Both the position numbers and the translations under genes were made by a program. Positions 23,240 through 35,564 of a stretch of DNA of 64,000 nucleotides are shown here, in pieces. The DNA is from Ephydatia muelleri (lineage: Eukaryota > Porifera > Demospongiae > Spongillida > Spongillidae): NCBI GenBank assembly GCA_013339895.1, contig JABACO010000106.1, positions 20,001-84,000 on the forward strand, in the 5' to 3' direction. The stretch's first letter is position 1; every line of letters starts with the position of its first letter. The notes beneath the pieces are model-generated. The model ran no database searches, was not told the origin of the DNA, and was given only the letters and a program-made list of their open reading frames with translations.

Positions 23240-24369
23240 CGGGAGTGTTGGAGCCAACTGTGTGGCTCCAATTGAACGCCCATTCAGTGGTCGCTTGTGG
23301 TTGCTCATTGAATATCATTGCATCTCATTATTGGTCGCTCGTTGGAATCATTCTCGCTCCGTCCCATAGACATCATGAGCAACCACCTCGTGCTGCCCTA
23401 GTTAAATTTATCTTTCATGCCTTTAGAAACTTATGGCTGGCTGTCGTAAATACTTGTAAAGAGCGAGGAGAAGCGTCTACAGACTGCCAATGCATCGACA
23501 GGTCTAGACCGAACTTTGTACTCGTACATTATTGGTACAAAGGACACGTTCTAGTTATGAGATTAACGATTGTGACTGTGTGTGTTTTTGTAGACGTGTC
23601 ACTGTGGAGCAGGACCCGGATACGATTCACAGAACGCCATATTTGGCCGCTTAAAATCGGCTGGCCGGTCAAAAATTGAGCAGTCTACGCCCTTTTATAC
23701 CGCCTCTTCTCCTTTAAGGATGACACCCCAATATCTGAACCTGCGGCCTATATAGAATTGATTGAGGATTGATGAATATCATTTTTTTAAAAAACTTCAC
23801 TCGCGTCTGGAGGGGCAACGGAGAAACGGATCGCGTATCTCTTTGTCGCGATGGAACGAGAACTCAAAGATCTACAGTTCTACGTTTGTTCCATGTCATA
23901 AAACGGTGTGCTTTTAGATAAACAAACGAACTCCTTTTTCTCGTGTCCAGTCCCAAAATAATTCTTGGTCGTCGTCTTCTTCCTTAGGAAGGTATAACTC
24001 GAGCTACGAACGGTTTTGAAGAACGGCAATAGCACCAATATCTTTGGAATTCACCTGCACGGTGCCCTTTAAGGTCATATAGACATCTAGAAACACTTAA
24101 TGTGTAGTCGGGATACATGGTATGTCAGGCAGGCTCGTTCCTAGTTCTGGGGTTATCTAACGTATGGGGGGCTGGCGGACAGGTAACCATCCCATATGAG
24201 CTTGGGGAGTAATACCTGTGGGGAACCTGTGGTCCCCATCCCCCACGGAGGGGGAGTGACGGTAGGAACAACCCCTCCCCCCAAGCGAATGTATGTACTA
24301 TTATAATTGAATGTGTTCATATATATACGATCAATGAACCCTCTTAGTACTCAGTTAGAAATCAGCCTT
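23240..24369. other. No supported gene; tail of the DIRS fragment region
   Basis: A plus-strand frame at 23245-23679 is open for 144 codons but has no recognisable motif and no splice context, so I do not call it. A C/G-rich region at 24220-24290 contains a short inverted repeat (CCCCATCCCCCACGGAGGGG). Confidence 0.35.
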
Positions 24370-25950
24370 GATGCCACTGCGCATGGTTCCGACTTTGGCG
24401 TTCGAATGTATAACGTGTAGGCTGCGCTCTCCCATCTACCCAGGGTTTTGATCAGGGAATCTTGCAGACCCCTAGCAGCCGCAGTAGTTGCCGCTCCAAT
24501 CCTGAAATTATGCCCCGTGCATCTGTGCATTTGGATCTGTTTTCAACGATGTAATTACTACTTCAATGTATTTCGGTGTAGCTATATTATCAGTCTTCAC
24601 ATGCATCACCGTAGCTCAAATGTACCGCTGGGTCGTACATCGCGGGACCACTACTTCTGCTGACCGCAAAAACCACAGGCCGCCGCCCCCAGCATTGTCG
24701 CATCCGTCAGTTCAACTGACTGAGCCCACAGCTTCTCCAGAATAGGGTGTGATTGGCAAGCGCGAGTGTACCAGACCTCCTGACAGCTTCCGAAAACCTT
24801 TTACCGCGTACTCTAACCGTGGCATGCTTCCCATATCTGGGTCATCCAGCCCCATTGCGATCTGTGAGTAGCGTACGCCAGCGAGATATGTTTTTCGCCG
24901 TGCTGCCAGCTAAACCGTCCTTATACAGGGATGCTACAAACGACAATGTACGCTCCGTGGCTGGATACGCCTCCGCGCCACACAGTTGTTTGTACCGGTT
25001 ACTTCCTGCTCGGTATATGTGCTCTTCGTGGATTCAACTAATCCGGCGGAAAACAACTGCTGAACAATTGTGTTCAGGTAACCGACGTCCAGTCGGGCTG
25101 CTGGGATGCCAACACGTCTGCCTGGGTGGAATTTTGTAATGTGGACAAAAATAGCCACGCGATAGGGCAGTGTATATTGTCTTTCCCCGGTAGGTGAACG
25201 AATCGGAGCTCCAACCGATAGAATGCCTTTATAAAAAAATAGGCAGCGACTCAAGTGCATCGTCCAAGTCTCCCTACACCTCCCTGTGTTCAAACTGACA
25301 ACCGCAGCCTGATTATCACAGTACATTAGTACCGTTTTGTTAATACTTCCAAATTCGACCCCACACCGCGCAAGCCAGCACAATTGGCAATGTTTCCTTC
25401 GGTGTTATTGAGTTTTGAGACAATTCTGGAGGCCATTCGTAGATGAACCACCCCTCGCTCCACCATGCTGCACAACCCAACGAGCCTGACGCATCTGAGT
25501 GGACCACAACATCCGGTTACATCCAGGTTTCCGACCGGACCATCGATACTCCATTCCATGATGACAGGAAACAAGTGCCACCACATCAGATCTGAGTGAA
25601 ATGATGCGCTCAAGCGGATATGGCGATGGCTAAATTTCACCCCACTCAGGAGATCAAGCATTCTACGCATGAATGATCTACCTGGACGAACCACGCGGCA
25701 AGCGTGTTCCAACTTTCCCCCCAGTGATTTAAGATCCCGTGCCACCGTAACCTTCTTTCCCAGCCACCCCAAAATAAGTGCTATCAGTTTCTCCTCTGGT
25801 AGGCGAATCATACTGTTGGAATCTATCTCGATCCCCAGAAAAACAACCGACGATGATGGGCCAATTGTTTTATGCTCCGCAAGGGACTATCGAACACATG
25901 CATGCAGACGACAGAGTGGACAGATAATCCGTGCATTCCGATTCCAAAGA
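24370..25950 (-). pseudogene. DIRS/Ngaro-type retroelement fragment: RT end, RNase H and tyrosine recombinase
   Basis: Read on the minus strand, the fragment starts in reverse transcriptase (VVFLGIEIDSNSMIRLPEE, SLGGKLEHACRVVRPGRSF, near 25850-25660). It passes an RNase H-like block (VLMYCDNQAAVVSLNTG, near 25320) and then a tyrosine recombinase: AGSNRYKQLCGAEAYP, LDDPDMGSMPRLEYAVKGFR, and a catalytic end GHNFRIGAATTAAARGLQDS followed by LGRWESAAYTLYIRTP, with Arg and Tyr in place. RT + RNase H + tyrosine recombinase is the DIRS-order signature. The recombinase reading frame shifts at least three times, so it is defunct. The 5' part of the RT is missing where the fragment meets the LINE at about 25950. 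Confidence 0.85.
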
Positions 25951-25974
25951 GCATAATAATAATAATATTAATCA

Positions 25975-27106
25975 CTCCATTTTGTGGCACTCCATGGGCA
26001 AATTCAGCTCACAGTCAGGTGTTCAGCAGGGAGATCCCCTTGGCCCAATGTTGTTTGCTTTGGTCCTTTATAAGCTTGTTTCTAGCATAGAGGCTGACGA
26101 CGATTGCATCGATCTTCGCTTCAATGCTTGGTACCTGGATGATGGCATACTGGCGGGGGAGAGGTCAGCTGTAGTACGAGCTCTGCATCTATATAATTGA
26201 AGAGTTGGGGCCCCACCTGGGTCTGTTCATCAATTATCCCAAGTGTGAAGTGTTTAGTAGGAATGGTTGCTCTCTTTTTCCAGCCTCTGTTAAGTCCTCA
26301 TTCCTACCCAACCTGGAGATCCTTGGGGCTCCTATAGGTGACCTTGTGCATTGTTCTCGCTTCTTTGCTGAGAAACACAATCTTTTCAAGGTACTGCTGA
26401 GAGCCATCTCAGATGTGGCTGCAGTTGATCTCCATGTCGCCATCTCTCCTCCTCCGCATGTGTGGAGGCTACTGCAAGTTAGTACACCTTGCTAGAACCA
26501 CCCCAACCATCCTCTGTGAAGATTCCTTGAAGTTCTTTGACGAAGAAGTGAGACTTTGCTTCTTCTTGTGTAGCAATAGATGTGCCAGACCCACAATGGC
26601 AGCTAGTCCTAAGCGGGGTGGGCTCGGCCTGCGTTCTCTGTCTCTTCACTCGTGTGCAGCCTTCATCTCTTCTCTGGCATCTTTAGAAATGGGGAACCCT
26701 GACAACATTCATTTACAACAGGCCATTCTTCGTTTCAATGCCCGAGTCTCTCCACAGGACTCCATCACTATGGAATCAGTGCTCAATTCTCCTCCTCAGC
26801 AGAAGTCACTGTCCCAGATGCTGGATTCTTTTGCATTCCATTCTCTGCTGTCTTCAGCTTCCCCGGTGAACAAGGCTCGCATGCTCTCAGTTTCTTCTCC
26901 CCATGCCAGTTCTTGGATTACTGCTATCCCTTCTACGAGGTGGAAAATGCACCTTGAATCAGCAGAGTTCCAAATGGCCATTAGGTAGTGGCTCGGTCTC
27001 AAAACTTCAGACGCCTCTTCCTGCCCCTTCTGCCCTGATCTGGTTCTTGATCCTCTGGGTCACCACGCGACTTCTTGCAGGCATGGGGGAGATGTGGTGA
27101 TCAGAC
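25975..27106 (+). pseudogene. RLE-type LINE reverse transcriptase, C-terminal part (upstream half)
   Basis: The fragment opens in the RT palm: SGVQQGDPLGPMLFALVLYK, then NAWYLDDGILAG with the catalytic DD. It frameshifts near 26195 (LIIEELGPHLGLFINYPKCE) and again near 26455. It continues through the thumb (SPKRGGLGLRSLSLHSCAAF and onward) and has an in-frame TAG at about 26987. It ends in a CCHC-like motif CPFC...HHATSCRHGG, the zinc knuckle that precedes the restriction-like endonuclease in R2-group LINEs. Upstream RT motifs are absent. Multiple frame breaks mark it as dead. Confidence 0.88.
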
Positions 27107-27299
27107 TAGGGTGTGTAACCTTTTTTAAAATTAAAATCGATTATTTCGACTATGAAAAAAAGTCTAATCGATTTTTCAGGTTTATAGCAACTTGCAAATC
27201 GGTTATTAGAAACATGCAATCGATTTTGGCGATTTATGCATCATTAATTTGCCAGCGATTACCTAGGTTTTTCAGGTTTATCCGATTTTAATTTAATAT

Positions 27300-29390
27300 T
27301 AGCACGTCAATCACAGATACTCAGCCCATAGCGCGTTTCGTTGAGGAGCGTAATGCGGCAGCCAAGCGATCTGAGGAAGAACATGCAGCAAAGCGAGCTA
27401 AGAGACGTGAATGTGCAGAGCAGCAATCATCTCAACCTGCTGATAATGATGTACCTGCATGGGGGATCTCGTTCTAAGTCTGGAGAACCTGAGACTATTA
27501 AACGTAAAACTTCATGGGTCTGGCAAGCTTTTTACTATCTCCCTCCTTGCGATGATAAACAGAAGGCTGACAAACCTCGGTACAAATGTCTGCTATCCTT
27601 GGACAATGGTGCAAAATGTGACACTGTATTGGTTTATTGTGGAGGTACAACTAATATGGCAACCCATCTCCGAACAAGGCACAGCAAATATGTCCTTGAG
27701 CATGAAATGAAAAGCCAGACAAACACATTGAAAGTAGACACTGACAAAAATACACTTCTTATGAGAAACATGGCAAAATGGACACCAGAGAGGCGACACC
27801 TACTGTGTCGGAAGATTGCATTCTGGCTTGTTAAGCGAAACTGCCCTTTAACCTTAGTAGAGCGTGACACAGAACTGCGAGATGTCTTCCTCGAACTTAG
27901 TGGTGGACGCTTTGATGGTTGCAGTCACCATGAGATCCAGAAGCACTTGCTGCAGATGGTTGCTGTTGGTACAAAATGTTTAAAGCAACAGATAAGTGAT
28001 TTGGTGCATGATGGTCTCCAGTTGGCACTTGCTGCAGACTTGTGGTCTGATGGAACTGATTGTGCCCTGCTCGGTGTTTTCCTGTATTGGATTGACAAAG
28101 AGTGGGTTATGCATGAAGAAATGGCAGGATGTGTACCGTTTCATGGTATGCGCCACACTGGTGAGAACATACGCAAAGAAACAGAGGCATTGATGAAATC
28201 CCTAGACACCACATTGGATAGCATTTTTGCTAGAGCGTGTGACAATGGTTCCAATATGAAAAAGGCTCTGGAAGTCCTAAAGGGCCTTTTCTGCTCAGCA
28301 CATACCTTGGAGCGTTCTGTCCTGGTGTATACTGAATCACCTGGTGTGAAGGAAACCATTGGCAGGACAAAGGCTATCACTAGTTTCTTCCATCGCTCTC
28401 CATTAGCCATGGCAGAGATGCTGAAGATCCAAGTGACCAACAGTAATCCAGGCACTAGTACACACAAACCACCTAGTACAGGGAATGCAACCCGCTGGCA
28501 TTTCACTCATGATGCTCTCAACTGGTATAGGATGCACCAGCAGACAGTACAGATGTTTGACGTGACAAACTGGGGGGGTGAAGGATACAAAGAGCACAAG
28601 CTAGACTATGATGACTGGCAAGCAATACAACAAACAGTAGCTGTCCTAGACCCATCTGCAAAAATGACAAACCTCATAGAAGGTACCAAGTACCCCACCT
28701 TGCCACTTGTCCTCCCCATGATCACCCATGTCATTCACCATGCTGCAAAGCCCTATCTGAGCAAGCCCTGGGACAAAAGAGATACATTTGATGACTTACA
28801 CCAAATGTGCAATTTGCTCGGGCAGCATTTATTGCAGATCTCCGAGACAGATGGGTGGATAACTTGAGCCCAGATGTAAGGCGCTTATTAGTGATTTCTA
28901 CTCTCCTTGATCCAAGATTTAAGTCCTTTGATTTCCTTTTACACGGAGGAAGGGTTTGTGCTTTGAGGCTTCTACGTGCGGAGTGGCGTATATGGAAAGG
29001 AGTTGGCAGTGTGGCTATTCCTCCCATTATTTCGACTTCCAAAGTGCCGGTGGATTGTTTGAGTGCCTTTTTTTTCTGATAATGAAGCTGAAGTGAAGCT
29101 ACTGACAGCACTGATACTGAAAAATACATGGCAGAAGATGAACTGGAAGCGTACCTGGTGTGTCCTGATGAGGCAAAGGAAACTGATATCTTGATGTGGT
29201 GGAAAACAAAAGCACTTGGCCTAAGCTGCAACTGATGGCAAGGCAGTATCTTGCAGTTCCTGCAACTTCAGCTGGGGTGGAACGTCTGTTTAGCAAGGCA
29301 AGCCTCGCACATGGTGATTTAGCTAAAGCCATGAAGGAGGAAACGTTAAGCTTTGCCTTATTTGCATCCTACACGGCGCGACAGTGTACC
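27300..29390 (+). pseudogene. hAT transposase with BED finger, frameshifted
   Basis: The N-terminal frame from about 27310 reads FVEERNAAAKRSEEEHAAKR. It shifts near 27470 into a long frame to 28867. That frame has a BED-type zinc finger (CLLSLDNGAKC ... NMATHLRTRH) and the transposase core (ALAADLWSDGTDCALLGVFL, SIFARACDNGSNM, FCSAHTLERSV). It shifts again near 28830 (RDRWVDNLSPDVRRLLVIST, LLDPRFK) and again near 29190. It ends in the hAT C-terminal dimerisation motif (WPKLQLMARQYLAVPATSAG, VERLFSKASLAHG). At least three breaks make it nonfunctional. Confidence 0.88.
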
Positions 29391-31670
29391 GTATGCAGCC
29401 TTGTATATTGCACCCATACTAATCGATACTCGTCTGCACTCGACACGTGGGCAGTTTTTCATACGTCACGAATGCGGCGCCATGTATACGTCTCAGAACG
29501 AACACTTCGCTTATACGTATGATATCGCGGTCTGCATATGGATTCAGTATATTCGTCATCACCTGTCTGCATACTTCAGATGAACGCGTGCAGACTCTGT
29601 ACACGTCATGTATTCGAATCGTTTCAAATCCATTTTCTGTTCTGCATACTTGAAGGCTAGTGCTTAAACCCTGAACCACGCCAGCAATAATTCAGAATTT
29701 AACGGCAAACTTTAATCAAATTACAGCTGAAATACAACTTGGTCAAAAAATAAACAGGTATATATAGTTCCAAGCTGGCGATCAAAGTCTCCATCACATC
29801 CTGCTGATGTAGTTAGAAGGGCACGTACTCTCCGCCTAGCAGAGGCCTCTTGGAAGGCGAGCACGAGCCTCTACTACTCTCGCGGCACTTGTCGACGGTT
29901 TCCTTACAAGCACACGCTAAAATATTACAGAGGTTATGCACAAAGAACTCAGCATTTACTTACTCTCTGACCGCGGTGGTAGCTAGCTTATGCTTTACAA
30001 TGCTATCGTCGTCATCCCCTTGGTTGGCCATGCAGCGAAACGTTTTCATTTGGCCGTAGTACACCCTGGCGTCGGCTCAAGAGCTGTGGTCAGAAAGGAA
30101 AGTCATAGCATGCCTACTCTGTACCTGCGGTTCTTCTTTTGCCGGGGTTGGTCACTTCCACCATTTCAGTCTCGATGTACTCGCTTAAATATATCTTGAC
30201 CCTGAAGTTATTGGCACACGCACATAATCCACATGCACATATACAACGTACTATGCTCTTCGCGTAATGGCGTTCTATTGGTCGGCACTGTGCTGAAGAG
30301 AACAAACATGACGTAAGCATGTAAACCTTTGTGACAACTTGAAACGCCGCCTAACTGCATCTACTGAATCACACACTTGTCCTGGTTTGACATAAGCAAC
30401 ACCGTATAGTGTACAGTGTAAACACGCACAACTTACCAGGCCTAGACTGCTTAAGTCCGTTTGGTATGTCTTTATAACCTCCGCCTGTCACCCGCGTTGT
30501 CCGAAACTCTTTATCTTGCACAGTTGCACCTCACTGATTCGTCAGCTATATAGTGATCAAAATCAACAATCCAATTTCTCTGAGGTTGGGAACGGCTCCA
30601 TTAGTACTGTCTCCACAGATAGCCCAGTAGTCCAATTTTCCTTTCCTCCTATTTCGTTGGGAACTAAACCAAGTTGCCTATTTTTGTTTCCTTTGCTCGA
30701 TCGTGCGTCGTCACCTCCACTAATGATCAACACGTGCAAAACTTAAAACCGAGCATGCGCAGATAATGATATCAAAATTAATTGCTCAAATAGGCCTACA
30801 GGCTACACCCGCTAGAAATAGTCACAGATGTAGGTATCAGAAGTTTACAGGGATCCAATAACTTACCTGTGAGTACGCGACTCGGTCGAGGTAATTATAG
30901 TAGCCACACTCATATGAATGCGTTTTCATGGGTGTGGTTAAAACGGCCTATATTCCTATTTATTGCACACTATCGTAATTTACGGGCTAAACTGCTGCTC
31001 GCGATATGGGTGCGGTACGCACCCGATACTTAGCCCCAACAATACCCATCTGCACACTGCACTGGACATTGACATATCTAGGTACGAGTATGTGTATTGG
31101 TCCGCACACGTGCATGTCTGGATATGTATCTGCATACCATGGCGTGGGCAAACTCTGCATATTACTGCATACGATACTATGTCACGCAGTGCTACAACTA
31201 TGCCCCTTCAATGTATGAAGGCTTTCAAATGTAGGAAATTGCTAATGAACAGTTTAGTGCTTATTTGCTTGCATCAACACTTTGTTAACTTGTGATCTTA
31301 AATGCACACTGCAGAGAATGGAATGGTCTAGCGCGAGCGTGCGGGTATATAAAAAGTTCTGATCGAGCTATATTCTATTGTGCCGTGCGCGTGCATCCAT
31401 GCATGCGCATGAAAACATGCACAGGGCCCGGACAGTATTTTGAAAGGAGAGCAATGTTGATTTGATTACGTCAACAGACTGGCCATTATAGTTATTAAAC
31501 TATTGCCGTATATCTGGGAAAAGCGTAGGGTGCCAGCATAAAAAGGTAATCGATTTCCTACCGATTTTCTGCATATGAAGGAAACGAATATCGACTAATC
31601 GCGACTAAGAAAAACAGAATCGGTTTTATCGACTACAGGAAAGTCTGAAATCGGTAATCTGCTACTCTAC
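29391..31670. other. 3' part of the hAT element, no gene recognised
   Basis: Only short ORFs without recognisable motifs were seen. Near 31550-31670 the sequence (AATCGATTTCC, GACTAATCGCGACTAAG) resembles the hAT end at 34690-34760, consistent with subterminal repeats interrupted by the next insertion. Confidence 0.45.
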
Positions 31671-31672
31671 TA

Positions 31673-32288
31673 CACTGCAAAAACAAAAGCGCGACCATCA
31701 CTCGCCCGAGCGAGTGATAGTCGCGTTAGAAATAGCACTCGCTATAACGAGTGATTCTCACCCGTTTTTACTACGAGTGACATTCGCGCGTTAAAACGAG
31801 TGTTGTTCACTTATAATTATCACTCGCTTGGAAGAGTGAGATCACGTGCTACAAAAGGTGAGGTTCACTCGACTTTACCACGAGTGATAGTCACGCATTA
31901 AAACGAGTGTTATTCACTTACAATTATCACTCGCTTGGAACACTATAATCGTTAATAAAGCATCGGTATGCACGTGATATATTATTGATGAATATAATTA
32001 TAATGAAACGCAGCATACAGACGAACATAAAGCATATAGTCCGGTTAGCAAAACTATACAAGGCTGCATGTAGTTTCTGCGAGTTGAAGATATAAGAAAG
32101 AACTTCAAATTAAGAATTTGTACATAATTGATAATAAACAACAAACCTTATATACGGGTTAAGGATCGTTTGCTATGGAACACAGCAGATGTAAATGTTA
32201 AACCTCCACAATGAAACTGATGTGACCTTAGCTCCACATGTAGCTAGAATGCGTGACTTGTACAATGGAGTACATAAATTAGTGTTGA

Positions 32289-32336
<48 letters not shown>

Positions 32337-34682
32337 CACACGCACACACACACTGCATGGTTCCTTAACCAATACATTACAAAAACTGGACACATGGTTA
32401 GGCCATATCTTCTTACACCTAGTGGCAAGGCTATACCTGCCTCTATCCCTGGTGCCCAGGCCATTCCTCTATCTCTGTGCACCAGACAGATACGCACATG
32501 CACACACACCACACGCACATGCATACACACACATCACATTGTGCATTGTGGAGGGACATGTGCAGTGTGTACTAACCTTAAACAGATCAATCCCCATCAA
32601 TGGGAACACATCAAGCGTCGCCAGTCGATCCCCATCGGAGAGGTGGGCATCTATAAGAATGCAACACATACATGATCGGAGAGTGTGCTAACACAAACAC
32701 ATGTACTGACCTTAAACAGATCAATCTCCAACACATCAAGCATCACCAGTTGATCCCCATCGGAGAGGTGGGCATCTATAAGAATGCAACCCATACATGA
32801 TCGGAGAGTGTGCTAACACAAACACATGTACTGACCTTAAACAGATCAATCTCCAACACATCAAGCATCACCAGTTGATCCCCATCGGCGAGGTGGGCAT
32901 CTATAAGAATGCAACGCATGCATCATCTGCTGGTGTGTGCTAACACATACACGTGTACTAACCTTAAACAAATCAATCCCCATCAATGGGAACATATCAA
33001 GCGTCGCCAGTCGATCCCCATCGGAGAGGTGGGCATCTATAAGAAAGCAATACATACATTATCAGAGAGTGTGCTAACACAAACACATGTACTGACCTTA
33101 AACAGATCAATCTCCAACACATCAAGCATCACCAGTTGATCCCCATCGGAGAGGTGGGCATCTATAAGAATGCAACGCATGCATCATCTGAGGGTGTGTG
33201 CTAACACATACACGTGTACTAACCTTAAACAGATCAATCCCCATCAATGGGAACATATCAAGCGTCGCCAGTCGATCCCCATTGGAGAGGTGGGCATCTA
33301 TAAGAATGCAACGCATACATCATTTGAAGGTGTGTGCTAACACAACAGAACAAATCATCAATGGGAACACATCATGCATCGCCAGTCGATCCCCATCGGA
33401 GAGGTGGGCATCTATAAGAGTGCAATACATATGGGTGTGTGTGCTAACACATACATGTGTACTGACACACACGTATATACGTGTGCAGCTCTCTTGCATC
33501 TGCGACAACAAACGGCAGCTCCAATATCACCATCAACGGAAAATAGGTGAGAGGCTAGTCGGGCGTAGAAGTCCGGCTAGGGGGAGGGGTACGAACTTCT
33601 TTATTATGCGCCTATCATTGTTACGTGAGACCCCCCCCCCTGGGGCGAAGTTGGGGATTTGACCTTTATTAAAGCAAACCGCCCCTGGTTGGGGGATAAT
33701 AACCGGTCAAATGTCGTGAGACCACCCCCTGGGGCATTGGGAGGGATTTGACCTTTATAAAAGCAAACCACGGGAGATAATAACAAATGTCTTCGCTCAC
33801 GCGGTTTAAATACTGGTAGTTTCATCTGGCTCACTACAATAGTTGAATACGGTACGATAGTTTTTAATCTGTGTGTGTGTGTGTGTGCATATGTGTGTGA
33901 CTGTGTGCGCGTGGCGTGTTTGCATGCGTGCGTGTGTGCTATCTTCGTGGCACAGTTTAACTAACTTAAGTTCTATCCAAATTTTTCACACAGATGGAAA
34001 GCGGCCTCAATTTTCCCTTGGAAGTGTGGCCAACTTCTAGTGTGTGATGCAGCATGTCCGTGTGCGTGCGTGTTTGCGTGTGTGGTGTGTCTGTGCGTGT
34101 GTGTGCTATCTTCGTGGCACAGTTCAACTAACTTAAGTTCTATCCAAATTTTTCACTCAAATGGAAAGCGGCCTGATAGTAACTCAATTGTCCCTTGGAA
34201 GTGTCCATTTCCATTTGTCGACGTCCATTTCTACAACAAAATCTGTCACGTGTTGAAAGGTCAAATGCCCGGACTAGGTCAAATGTGGGGCCCAGTAATG
34301 ATATTCACGTGTCAAATCGTGTCAAATCCCCGACTTCGCCCCAGGGGGGGGGGGGGTCTCACGTAACAATGATAGGCGCATTAATACAGTACAGAGTTGA
34401 CTGTATCGCACATGGCGATCACTACCTATCGGAAACAAAGTATTAACAGCTGACTTGTTACAGCGGACTTCGACTTGATATACACGCAGCTAGCTAAACT
34501 TATAAAATGACGTAAATGAGATATACGGTAAGCTGCATGAAAAATAAAGCGTGACTGTCACTCGCTTAGATTTTCACTCGATAGAGGCGATTAGTGTTAA
34601 TAATGCATTGAGTCGATTAAAATTTCACTCGTTTAAGTTCGAGTGACAAATGAGTGAAAATCGCTCTTTTATTTTTGCAGTG
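31673..34682. mobile_element. 3.0-kb element with CACTGCAAAAA termini and TA target duplication, nested in the hAT
   Basis: The left end is CACTGCAAAAACAAAAGCGC and the right end is CGCTCTTTTATTTTTGCAGTG. TA flanks each side (31671-31672, 34683-34684). Both subterminal regions are packed with CACTCG/CGAGTG words in both orientations (for example CACTCGCCCGAGCGAGTG at 31699), which would fold strongly. It has no transposase. The interior holds a CA microsatellite (32290-32354), the tandem repeat at 32560-33450, TG-rich tracts near 33870 and 34040-34110, a duplicated segment (33938-34010 and 34109-34178), and an inverted pair (about 33600-33662 and 34316-34385). It is probably non-autonomous; the superfamily is unknown to me. 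Confidence 0.8.
32560..33450. repeat. Tandem array of ~130-bp units inside the CACTGC element
   Basis: About seven units carry the phrases AAACAGATCAATC, GTCGATCCCCATCGGAGAGG and GGGCATCTATAAGAATGCAA at about 125-135-bp spacing (for example at about 32585, 32712, 32837, 32967, 33100, 33230 and 33350). Alternate units are longer (ATCCCCATCAATGGGAACAC) or shorter (ATCTCCAACACATC), so a two-unit higher-order pattern is present. Related single units in inverse orientation occur near 48370-48475 and 48790-48920. Confidence 0.9.
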
Positions 34683-34760
34683 TAAGTGCATAGTCGACCG
34701 AATAGGTAATCGCGAATAACCGGTTAACCTACAAAACCTGAAAACCGGTTACACACCCTA

Positions 34761-35256
34761 GAACAGACACAACCACCTTCGTGACATCGTTGCTGATTTC
34801 TGTCGCCAAGCCCACCTCTCAGTAAGAGTGGAAGCTGGGTATGGGCTCTCTAGTGACCACTCTAACACTCGCCCAGCGGATGTCCTGGTTCAGGGTTGGG
34901 ACAGAGGATCTCCTGCTGCCCTGGACATCACTGTAACATCTCCCCTCACCCCTGCCACCTTGAGAGACGCCAGTTCCACTGCTGGGGCAGCAGCCTATGC
35001 TGCAGAATGCAGGAAACACACTGCAAATGATGCTAAGTGCCAGGAGCTGGGCTGGGCCTGCATCCCCCTAGCAGTGGAGACCTTTGGTAACTGGGGCATG
35101 GAAGCTCAGGGTGTCTTTTCCCGCCTCGCTTCTGCACTCGGGATGCACCAAGGAACTTCAAAGTCTTGGGCCCTCCACACCATCTACAGCTGCCTTAATA
35201 TGTCCCTGGTGCGTTCAGTGGCTAGATCCATTCTAGGTAGAAGCTATGTAGTTTAG
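34761..35256 (+). pseudogene. RLE-type LINE, restriction-like endonuclease domain (downstream half)
   Basis: The frame continues the LINE protein: RHNHLRDIVADFCRQAHLSV, then the endonuclease motif RPADVLVQGW followed by AALDITV, matching the R/K-P-D-x12-14-D/E signature of the R2-type endonuclease. It ends ARSILGRSYVV and a stop at 35254-35256. A 3' untranslated stretch with an A-rich and AAT tail follows to about 35414. This half shows no internal frame break. Confidence 0.88.
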
Positions 35257-35564
35257 AACATCTATAAGTGTTTTTTGTGGACAATATTAATAATAATTCT
35301 GTATGAGCATTTATTCCATTCGTGTATTGTCTTGTTTCGTATATAATATATGTATTAATAATGTTAAAAAAAATTATGAAAAAAAAAAAAAATAATAATA
35401 ATAATAATAATAATCAGAGCTGTATGGCCGGCTCAATCTGAACCTAGTAAGGGCTAATGTGAGGGCTATAATGTCCCGATATTGCCCTCTAAATTTTTTC
35501 TGAGGTGTTATTTAGCTTTGGTCATGTTCTTGTGTATTTTGTTTGTCAATATTGTTGTGTAATA

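Larger units (their letters stand above)
27107..34760. mobile_element. hAT transposon, 7.65 kb with nested insertion, 8-bp target duplication
   Basis: Termini are TAGGGTGTGTAACC (27107) and GGTTACACACCCTA (ending 34760). The flanks are GATCAGAC (27099-27106) and GAACAGAC (34761-34768), an 8-bp duplication with one mismatch lying inside the LINE reading frame. Eight-base duplications and TAGGGTGTG-type ends are characteristic of hAT elements, and a hAT transposase remnant lies inside. Excluding the nested 31673-34682 element, its length is about 4.6 kb, normal for the superfamily. Confidence 0.9.
25960..35415 (+). mobile_element. LINE with restriction-like endonuclease (RLE), split by a hAT insertion
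   Basis: Coding remnants lie at 25975-27106 and 34761-35256. When the hAT element between them is ignored, the protein reads on without loss of a base: GGDVVIR at 27106 joins to HNHLRDIVADFC at about 34769. The 3' end is an AAT repeat (about 35392-35414), typical of LINE tails. The 5' end is truncated against a short ATA/ATT run next to the DIRS fragment. Confidence 0.88.

Noticed and set aside
32173..32530. Frames through the CA repeat near 32290
   Set aside because: Microsatellite-driven; no supporting motif.
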